Origin: an uncultured Granulicatella sp.
GTDB taxonomy: Bacteria > Bacillota > Bacilli > Lactobacillales > Aerococcaceae
DNA length: 5,728 nucleotides
Direction of reading: 5' to 3'
NCBI GenBank assembly: GCA_900551535.1
Contig: URWJ01000100.1
Location: forward strand, 1-5,728
Made by a program: the position numbers and the translations under genes. Of the stretch, positions 1-3,751 are shown piece by piece (within the stretch, counting starts at the first letter, position 1; each line of letters opens with the position of its first letter). A model generated the notes under the pieces. It was not told where the DNA came from. It saw nothing but the letters and a program-made list of their open reading frames with translations, and made no database searches.

Positions 1-178
1 GTGTCCCAAGCCACTCGGCATTCAGTTCGCTCGCTACGATTTTATCAACAACTTGTCCGATAATACGCGCTGGGTACACCGCCGCAATACTACTTCCGAT
101 CATCAAAATAAAACTAACAAGGTAGCGCATCGGATGTTTCTTTATAAAATTAATAATGACTTTTAATAAATCGTTCAT
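1..178 (-). CDS. ABC exporter half-transporter, N-terminal 59 residues (partial, runs off the left edge)
   Basis: Reading leftward from ATG at 178-176, the frame stays open to the window edge, giving 59 residues. They start MNDLLKVIINFIKKHPMRY, followed by a hydrophobic helix (about residues 19-40) and then PARIIGQVVDKIV. A short basic amphipathic start, a first membrane helix and a P-x-x-IG-x-x-x-D-x-I segment are typical of the membrane domain of type IV (B-family exporter) ABC proteins such as the YheI/BmrC, LmrC, EfrA and PatA halves of heterodimeric multidrug pumps. The ATP-binding domain lies outside the window, so the substrate cannot be named. The start is fixed by a strong TGGAGGA ribosome binding site six bases upstream. 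The leader peptide and terminator immediately upstream suggest drug-responsive attenuation, which supports a multidrug role by analogy with bmrCD. ABC exporter is likely; multidrug is inference. Confidence 0.75.
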   Translation of the reverse strand, partial: MNDLLKVIINFIKKHPMRYLVSFILMIGSSIAAVYPARIIGQVVDKIVASELNAEWLGT

Positions 179-183
179 CGTTT

Positions 184-190
184 TCCTCCA
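184..190 (-). promoter_or_regulatory. Ribosome binding site of the ABC exporter
   Basis: TGGAGGA on the minus strand ends six bases before the exporter ATG. It begins only two bases beyond the T-run of the attenuator terminator, so a transcript that terminates there lacks the ribosome binding site altogether. Confidence 0.8.
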
Positions 191-192
191 TC

Positions 193-235
193 AAAAAAGC
201 CGTCACCTTCCCCACGCATGGAAAAAGTAACGGCT
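193..235 (-). terminator. Leader terminator (attenuator) upstream of the ABC exporter
   Basis: On the minus strand AGCCGTTAC starts a stem that pairs without interruption for 17 bp (235-219 with 214-198, including four G-U pairs). The loop is TGCG, and six T residues (198-193) follow. This is a textbook intrinsic terminator lying between the leader peptide stop and the exporter start. Its 5' arm overlaps bases 232-228 that can instead pair with the 5' end of the transcript, so terminator and antiterminator look mutually exclusive. Confidence 0.85.
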
Positions 236-363
236 CACTTAAATTTATCTATAAAATGCGCTATACTTCATTCACCAAAATTGGAAGGTTTCTCAAAAAA
301 TGTACTTGTTTTACGTTTAAGTTGTTCATTGATTTCTCCTCCAATCTGATAAATTTAACGTTA
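228..363 (-). promoter_or_regulatory. Candidate antiterminator pairing enclosing the leader peptide
   Basis: In the minus-strand RNA, TTAAATTTATC (358-348) lies just before the leader's ribosome binding site and is perfectly complementary over 11 bp to GATAAATTTAA (249-239), which lies after the leader stop. After a six-base bulge (238-233) the helix can continue with TAACG (363-359) against CGTTA (232-228). The last segment is part of the 5' arm of the terminator, so forming the long helix should block the terminator. A nested helix pairs ATTGGAGG (345-338, containing the leader's SD) with CTTCCAAT (287-280) inside the leader coding region. The complementarity is visible; the antitermination role is inferred. 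Confidence 0.6.
261..329 (-). CDS. 22-residue leader peptide of the ABC exporter attenuator
   Basis: A short reading frame on the minus strand runs from ATG (329-327) to TAG (263-261) and encodes 22 residues, beginning MNNLNVKQVH and ending NLPILVNEV. It is preceded at six bases by TTGGAGGAG, as good an SD as any in the window, and follows a near-consensus promoter by about 35 bases. It sits between that promoter and the attenuator terminator of the exporter. By position it matches small leader ORFs such as bmrB, whose translation controls transcription of the bmrCD multidrug transporter in B. subtilis. I see no known macrolide-arrest motif in it, such as an Erm-leader RLR or IFVI. The peptide is probably regulatory rather than functional as a product. 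Translation is well supported by the SD; the sensing role is inference. Confidence 0.7.
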   Translation of the reverse strand: MNNLNVKQVHFLRNLPILVNEV

Positions 364-370
364 TATCTGA

Positions 371-398
371 ATTATACCGCAAAACACCGTCATGTCAA
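371..398 (-). promoter_or_regulatory. Sigma-A promoter of the leader peptide and ABC exporter
   Basis: On the minus strand TTGACA (398-393) and TATAAT (376-371), both perfect consensus, are separated by 16 bases. Transcription should start near 365-363, so the RNA begins almost exactly with the UAACG of the proposed antiterminator. A strong constitutive promoter followed by a conditional terminator is typical of attenuation-controlled genes. Confidence 0.85.
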
Positions 399-429
399 TA
401 CCTTTCGAAGTTTTTCACAATCGAATTCA

Positions 430-458
430 TTGATAATGGTTCTCAATACGGTTACAAT
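430..458 (+). promoter_or_regulatory. Promoter of trhO
   Basis: TTGATA (430-435) and TACAAT (453-458) are separated by 17 bases, each one base off consensus. The predicted start near 465 gives a short leader of about 35 bases before the trhO ATG. It is divergent from the exporter promoter, with the two -35 boxes about 30 bases apart. Confidence 0.6.
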
Positions 459-498
459 AGAATCATTACAAATTAGAAAAGGATGAAAGATTTACAAT

Positions 499-1482
499 AT
501 GGCAAAAGACATTCGTGTTTTACTTTACTATAAATATGTTCCAATCGAAAATGCGGAACAATTTGCGGCAGATCATTTAGCATTCTGCAAATCAATCGGA
601 TTAAAAGGACGTATCCTTGTCGCTGACGAAGGAATCAACGGAACTGTATCTGGTGATTACGAAACAACTCAAAAATATATGGACTATGTTCACTCTCTTC
701 CAGGGATGGAAGACTTATGGTTTAAAATCGACGAAGAAAACGAGCAAGCCTTCAAGAAGATGTTCGTTCGTTACAAAAAAGAAATCGTACACCTTGGTTT
801 AGAGGACAACGACTTCGATAACGATATTAACCCACTTGAAACAACAGGTGCTTACCTTTCTCCAAAAGAATTCAAGGAAGCTCTTTTAGACGAAAACACT
901 GTTGTACTAGACACTCGTAACGACTACGAGTACGACTTAGGTCACTTCCGCGGTGCGATTCGTCCTGACATTCGCAACTTCCGTGAATTACCACAATGGG
1001 TTCGCGATAACAAAGAGAAATTCATGGACAAACGTGTCGTTGTTTACTGTACAGGTGGCGTTCGCTGTGAGAAATTCTCTGGCTGGATGGTTCGTGAAGG
1101 CTACAAAGATGTCGGTCAATTACACGGCGGTATCGCAACTTACGGAAAAGACCCAGAAGTTCAAGGCGAATTATGGGATGGAAAAATGTACGTATTTGAC
1201 GAACGTATCGCTGTTGACATCAACCACGTAGACCCAGTAGTGATTGGGAAAGACTGGTTCGATGGTACACCTTGCGAACGTTACGTAAACTGTGGAAACC
1301 CAGAATGTAACCGTCGTATCTTAGCTTCAGAAGAAAACGAAGACAAATACTTACGTGGTTGCTGCCATGAATGTCGTGTTCACCCACGCAACCGCTACGT
1401 GAAAGAGCACAACTTATCACTAGAAGAAATCGTGGCTCGCTTAGAAGCTATCGGCGAAGAACTAGATACAGTGAATGCTTAA
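499..1482 (+). CDS. trhO: tRNA uridine-34 hydroxylase TrhO (rhodanese-domain protein, YceA/UPF0176 family)
   Basis: This 327-residue protein belongs to the TrhO/YceA family, cytosolic enzymes that hydroxylate uridine 34 in the anticodon wobble position of certain tRNAs to 5-hydroxyuridine, the precursor of methoxyuridine in Bacillus. An N-terminal ferredoxin/acylphosphatase-like part (about 1-95) contains the family signature KGRILVADEGINGTVSG. A rhodanese domain follows (about 125-219), with DTRN at 138-141 and the active-site loop CTGGVRCEK, in which Cys184 fits the catalytic position of the C-x-x-G-x-R pattern. The C-terminal part has six cysteines (259, 265, 270, 288, 289, 292) in the conserved CCHECRVHPRNRY region. 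Length is normal for Firmicute members (about 320). The start has only a modest SD: AAAGGA ends 15 bases upstream, or GAAAG lies nearer. The gene has its own promoter and terminator, so it is a single-gene unit. Confidence 0.95.
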   Translation: MAKDIRVLLYYKYVPIENAEQFAADHLAFCKSIGLKGRILVADEGINGTVSGDYETTQKYMDYVHSLPGMEDLWFKIDEENEQAFKKMFVRYKKEIVHLGLEDNDFDNDINPLETTGAYLSPKEFKEALLDENTVVLDTRNDYEYDLGHFRGAIRPDIRNFRELPQWVRDNKEKFMDKRVVVYCTGGVRCEKFSGWMVREGYKDVGQLHGGIATYGKDPEVQGELWDGKMYVFDERIAVDINHVDPVVIGKDWFDGTPCERYVNCGNPECNRRILASEENEDKYLRGCCHECRVHPRNRYVKEHNLSLEEIVARLEAIGEELDTVNA

Positions 1483-1525
1483 TTTGATGAACAAGCTAAA
1501 ACATTTTTGGTTTGATTGATTGTGT

Positions 1526-1715
1526 ATGGATTCCGAAGAATCTTGCGGATTTCATAGCCACAATAATGGGGAATCGTACTAAAGATGAATTAAAGGGCGT
1601 AGGGATTTATTCCTTACGCCCTTTTTGAAGCTTTAGAGGTGAGAGCCTACAGGCTCAAACCGGTACCCCATTATTGTAGTTATGATAAAATCCGCTAGGA
1701 TTCGAAGGAATCCAT
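1526..1715. repeat. Imperfect long inverted repeat (~46/50-base arms) around the trhO terminator
   Basis: The left arm (1526-1571) and the reverse complement of the right arm (1666-1715) share ATGGATTCC, GAATC, GCGGATTT and a perfect 12-base block ACAATAATGGGG (1560-1571 against 1666-1677) in the same order, with small differences between them. Each arm also holds its own small hairpin: GATTC/GAATC at 1529-1542 and GGATTC/GAATCC at 1698-1713, the latter inside TTATGAT/ATCATAA. The ~94 bases between the arms contain the trhO terminator and a small hairpin (GAGCC TACA GGCTC, about 1643-1656). No convincing target-site duplication is visible at the ends. A MITE-like element or two inverted copies of an intergenic repeat are the main options. 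Confidence 0.65.
1595..1626 (+). terminator. Intrinsic terminator of trhO
   Basis: GGGCGTAGGG (1595-1604) pairs with CCTTACGCCC (1612-1621) over 10 bp with one G-U, around a seven-base loop. Five T residues follow (1622-1626). It lies 113 bases after the trhO stop and within the long inverted repeat. Confidence 0.85.
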
Positions 1716-1722
1716 CATAAAT

Positions 1723-1759
1723 AACACCCTATTTGGCCATGACCAAATAGGGTGTTTTT
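1723..1759. terminator. Bidirectional terminator between trhO and glf
   Basis: AACACCCTATTTGG (1723-1736) and CCAAATAGGGTGTT (1743-1756) form a perfect 14-bp stem around a six-base loop. On the plus strand the hairpin runs into TTTTT (1755-1759). On the minus strand it is followed by TTATTTATG. It begins about seven bases after the glf stop, so it most likely terminates glf, with a second safeguard against trhO read-through. Confidence 0.85.
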
Positions 1760-1763
1760 GCAT

Positions 1764-2873
1764 TCATTCAAATTCATGTTTAACGGTTTCTAGTGCTGCG
1801 GCGATAACTTGATGCATATCGTAATAACGATACTGTCCAAGGCGTCCTCCGAAAATCACTTGCGGAACCGTCTGCGCTAATTTCTTATACTGCGCGTACA
1901 AGTCGTTGTTGACTTTATTATTCACTGGATAATAAGGCTCGTCGCCCACTTTCCAATCGGCAGGATACTCACGCGTAATCACCGTTTTTGGCTGCATGCC
2001 AAACTCGAAATGCTTATGCTCGATGATACGAGTGTATGGCGTTTCGCGGTCTGTATAGTTTACTACCGCATTTCCTTGATAGTTCTCCACGTCCACGACT
2101 TCTGTTTCAAAACGGAGCGAACGGTATTCTAATGTGCCTAGTTCATAATCGAAGAACTCATCAATCATTCCCGTGAAGACGATTTTGGCACCACTACTTA
2201 AGTACTCGTCTTTTTTCGCGAAGAAATCGACATTCAACTCGACTTCGATATTCTCATGGTCCAGCATGGCTTCAATCATCTTCGTATAGCCGCCAATCGG
2301 AATCCCTTGGTACGTATCGTTGAAGTAGTTGTTATCGTAAGTGTAACGAACCGGCAAGCGGCGAATGATAAATGCTGGTAATTCTGTAGCCGAACGTCCC
2401 CATTGTTTCTCCGTATAGCCCTTGATGAGCTTGTAGTAAATATCTTCCCCAACAAGAGAAATCGCCTGCTCTTCTAAGTTTTCAGGCTCTTTGTCCCCGA
2501 GTACCGCACGCTGTTCAGCAATTTTCGCTTCGGCTTCTTGTGGCGTCACCACACCCCATAATTTATTGAAAGTATTCATGTTAAAGGGCAAGTTGTAGAT
2601 TTCTCCGTTGAAGTTGGCAACTGGAGTATTGGTATAGCGATTAAATGTCGCAAACTGATGCACGTAATCCCAAATCTTCTTGTCGCTCGTGTGGAAAATA
2701 TGCGCACCGTATTCGTGCACTTGAATGCCTTCCACTTCTTTTGTATAAATATTCCCCGCAATATGATTTCTCTTCTCAATCACTTTTACTTTATAACCGC
2801 GTGTCGCTGCTTCATGCGCAAAGGTCGCACCGAATAATCCAGCACCCACAACGATGTAATCAAATGGTTTCAT
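1764..2873 (-). CDS. glf: UDP-galactopyranose mutase
   Basis: This flavoenzyme interconverts UDP-galactopyranose and UDP-galactofuranose in the cytosol, supplying galactofuranose for capsule, cell-wall polysaccharide or other surface glycans. The 369-residue product is full length for the bacterial family (about 365-395). It begins with an FAD-binding Rossmann motif GAGLFG (residues 10-15) and the glutamate/arginine pair VIEKR. Family motifs follow in order: HEYGAHIFHT (53-62), GYTEKQWGR (152-160), RLPVRYTYDNNYFNDTYQG (172-190), IPIGGY (191-196) and the C-terminal FAD/substrate block GRLGQYRYYDMHQVI (343-357). Arg176 and Arg282 sit where the substrate-binding arginines of the Klebsiella enzyme (174, 280) are expected. 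A GGGG ribosome binding site lies seven bases before the ATG. No glycosyltransferase or other sugar-nucleotide gene is adjacent, so its acceptor polysaccharide is unknown here. Confidence 0.97.
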   Translation of the reverse strand: MKPFDYIVVGAGLFGATFAHEAATRGYKVKVIEKRNHIAGNIYTKEVEGIQVHEYGAHIFHTSDKKIWDYVHQFATFNRYTNTPVANFNGEIYNLPFNMNTFNKLWGVVTPQEAEAKIAEQRAVLGDKEPENLEEQAISLVGEDIYYKLIKGYTEKQWGRSATELPAFIIRRLPVRYTYDNNYFNDTYQGIPIGGYTKMIEAMLDHENIEVELNVDFFAKKDEYLSSGAKIVFTGMIDEFFDYELGTLEYRSLRFETEVVDVENYQGNAVVNYTDRETPYTRIIEHKHFEFGMQPKTVITREYPADWKVGDEPYYPVNNKVNNDLYAQYKKLAQTVPQVIFGGRLGQYRYYDMHQVIAAALETVKHEFE

Positions 2874-2905
2874 GTGGTTTCCCCATTTCTTATTTTATCT
2901 TATTC

Positions 2906-2935
2906 ATTATACCATGGACCCTCAAGGCGAACCAA
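2906..2935 (-). promoter_or_regulatory. Extended -10 promoter of glf
   Basis: On the minus strand a TGGTATAAT (2914-2906) gives a perfect -10 box with the upstream TG of extended -10 promoters. A weak -35 (TTGGTT, 2935-2930) is 18 bases away. The predicted start is about 25-30 bases before the glf ATG, so glf has its own promoter and does not depend on transcription from the neighbouring insertion sequence. Confidence 0.65.
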
Positions 2936-2956
2936 ATCGATGAAGCACACTTTGCG

Positions 2957-2978
2957 AAATTATCATATATGATAATTT
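2957..2978. promoter_or_regulatory. 22-bp perfect palindrome upstream of glf (possible operator)
   Basis: AAATTATCATA is followed directly by its exact reverse complement TATGATAATTT. It lies about 22 bases upstream of the glf -35 region and near the expected right end of the IS200 element. With no loop and no T-run, it looks more like a dimeric protein-binding site than a terminator. Given its AT-richness, chance or a transposon-end structure are alternatives. I do not recognise the regulator. Confidence 0.4.
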
Positions 2979-3032
2979 CTCCCATAATAAATATCCAGTG
3001 GCTTAGCGGGTGGCTTTTCAATTTCGGGCATA

Positions 3033-3083
3033 GCTCTGATCTCAGAGCGACGCCTCAAGGCGCTCGTGTGGCCTGCGACGAGC
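3033..3083. repeat. Cluster of right-end hairpins of the IS200 element
   Basis: Three short palindromes follow the tnpA stop: GCTCGT/ACGAGC (3062-3067 and 3078-3083), CGCC TCAA GGCG (3051-3062) and GCTCTGA/TCAGAGC (3033-3048). Subterminal hairpins recognised as single-stranded DNA by TnpA are a hallmark of the family, and one of these probably serves as the right-end recognition hairpin. They also could stop tnpA transcription, although no long T-run follows. Confidence 0.5.
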
Positions 3084-3085
3084 AC

Positions 3086-3553
3086 CTATTTACGTTTTCC
3101 TGTAAACGGATCTTCCAATTCTAATTCCAATTGTTCCGCTATATGATCTTCTTTTAGTTGATTCCGTATATACTCTCCAATGGCTTTCGAATTCTTTCCA
3201 ACCGAATCTACATAAAAACCTCTACACCAAAATGATCTATTTCGATACTTAAATCTTGCATTCGCCCATCTTTCAAATATCATTTGGCTACTTTTTCCTT
3301 TTAAATATCCGACAAAACCAGAAACACTCATTTTTGGTGGTATTTCTACTAACATGTGCACATGATCCACGCCGACTTCTGCTTCGATTATATGTACATG
3401 TTTCCATTCGCATAACTGCCGTAACATTCTGCCGACATCAAGCCTCCTTGACTCATAGAATGCCTTTCTTCTATATTTTGGTGCGAAAACGATATGATAC
3501 TTACAGTTCCATTTCGTATGTGATAAACTGTGTAAGTCATCGGTATATCCCAT
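3086..3553 (-). CDS. tnpA: IS200/IS605-family TnpA, Y1 HUH single-strand transposase
   Basis: This 155-residue protein catalyses single-strand excision and insertion of its element through a covalent 5'-phosphotyrosine link. It starts with the family pattern HTKWNCKYHIVFAPKYR and contains the HUH metal-binding motif His64-Val-His66 (in GVDHVHMLVEIPP). It also has the conserved GFYVDSVGKN block (112-121). In EYIRNQ, Tyr128 aligns with the catalytic tyrosine and Gln132 with the third metal ligand of the IS608 enzyme (Tyr127, Gln131). Length is complete and no frameshift is seen, so the copy is probably active or recently so. The start is set by AAGGAGG seven bases upstream, which lies inside an inverted repeat expected to limit translation from read-through transcripts. 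No TnpB nuclease is present. Confidence 0.96.
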   Translation of the reverse strand: MGYTDDLHSLSHTKWNCKYHIVFAPKYRRKAFYESRRLDVGRMLRQLCEWKHVHIIEAEVGVDHVHMLVEIPPKMSVSGFVGYLKGKSSQMIFERWANARFKYRNRSFWCRGFYVDSVGKNSKAIGEYIRNQLKEDHIAEQLELELEDPFTGKRK

Positions 3554-3560
3554 GACAAAA

Positions 3561-3617
3561 CCTCCTTAGTTCTTTCGATGTAGTTTGCAGACCACATACG
3601 AATTATAACTAAGGAGG
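3561..3617 (-). promoter_or_regulatory. SD-sequestering inverted repeat in front of tnpA
   Basis: On the minus strand CCTCCTTAGTT (3617-3607) is complementary over 11 bp to AACTAAGGAGG (3571-3561), and the second arm contains the tnpA SD. RNA that enters from upstream would fold and hide the SD. The hairpin is also followed by TTTT, so it could terminate. Original IS200 is known to carry this kind of structure to silence transposase made from outside transcription. Confidence 0.75.
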
Positions 3618-3630
3618 CTTGTTTTTTCAT
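3602..3630 (-). promoter_or_regulatory. Candidate tnpA promoter
   Basis: TATAAT (3607-3602) with ATGAAA (3630-3625, four of six matches to TTGACA) 17 bases upstream. A start near 3595 would fall in the loop of the SD-sequestering repeat, so the element's own transcript would lack the anti-SD arm and stay translatable, while read-through RNA would not. Confidence 0.5.
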
Positions 3631-3654
3631 TATCACTCCGCTAAAGCTTTTTGG

Positions 3655-3675
3655 ACCCCCGGACAATCCGGGGGT
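3655..3675. repeat. Left-end hairpin of the IS200 element
   Basis: ACCCCCGGA and TCCGGGGGT form a perfect 9-bp stem around CAA. On the plus strand it is followed by TTTT, so it could also terminate plus-strand transcription. The position near the expected left tip fits the subterminal recognition hairpin of this family. Confidence 0.6.
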
Positions 3676-3687
3676 TTTAATTAGACC

Positions 3688-3718
3688 AAAAAGCCCCGAG
3701 ATTTCTCTCGGGGCTTTT
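3688..3718 (-). terminator. Terminator of the LPxTG surface protein gene
   Basis: AAAAGCCCCGAGA and TCTCGGGGCTTTT (3689-3701 and 3706-3718) form a perfect 13-bp stem with a four-base loop. On the minus strand it ends in TTTTT. It lies 34 bases after the stop codon at 3752. The A/T-flanked stem would work in both directions, and it shields the IS200 element from the surface-protein transcript. Confidence 0.9.
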
Positions 3719-3737
3719 CGTCAAACTTTAGAAGTGA

Positions 3738-3749
3738 TCACCTAGGTGA
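3738..3749. other. 12-bp palindrome next to the surface protein stop codon
   Basis: TCACCTAGGTGA is a perfect self-complementary sequence two bases after the stop codon and 20 bases before the terminator stem. It has no loop, so a protein site or chance are both possible; no function is assigned. Confidence 0.3.
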
Positions 3750-3751
3750 GA

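Larger units (their letters stand above)
2980..3680 (-). mobile_element. IS200-group (IS200/IS605 family) insertion sequence, approximate limits
   Basis: A single intact Y1 transposase gene flanked by imperfect palindromes, with no tnpB, defines an IS200-type element. The left end (right side of the window) has a perfect 9-bp GC-rich hairpin (3655-3675) plus the SD-sequestering repeat. The right end has several GC-rich hairpins between the tnpA stop and about 3033. These elements lack terminal inverted repeats and make no target duplications, so the exact tips cannot be set from this copy alone. The limits given assume the usual ~700-bp length and could be off by tens of bases. Confidence 0.7.

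Noticed and set aside
256..486. 76-codon plus-strand frame before trhO
   Set aside because: It runs antisense through the leader peptide, its SD and the exporter promoter, has no good ribosome binding site and no recognisable protein features.
483..533. Short frame starting MKDLQYGKRH overlapping the trhO start, as a possible upstream ORF
   Set aside because: The AAAAGG in front abuts the ATG with no spacing, and the frame ends after 16 codons inside trhO; it is most likely chance. It could only matter as a translational coupling device, for which I see no other sign.
1640..1670. T-box or other riboswitch suggested by the GGTACC near small hairpins after trhO
   Set aside because: It lies downstream of trhO and not upstream of a plus-strand gene, and lacks the T-box AGGGTGGNACCGCG core and specifier stem.
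2645..3124. 159-codon plus-strand frame across the glf start and IS right end
   Set aside because: It lies opposite glf coding sequence and continues across the promoter and palindromes of the IS; the composition is that of a shadow frame.
3388..3666. 92-codon minus-strand frame overlapping the tnpA start
   Set aside because: It covers the tnpA promoter, SD hairpin and first third of tnpA in another frame, with no SD of its own and no family resemblance.
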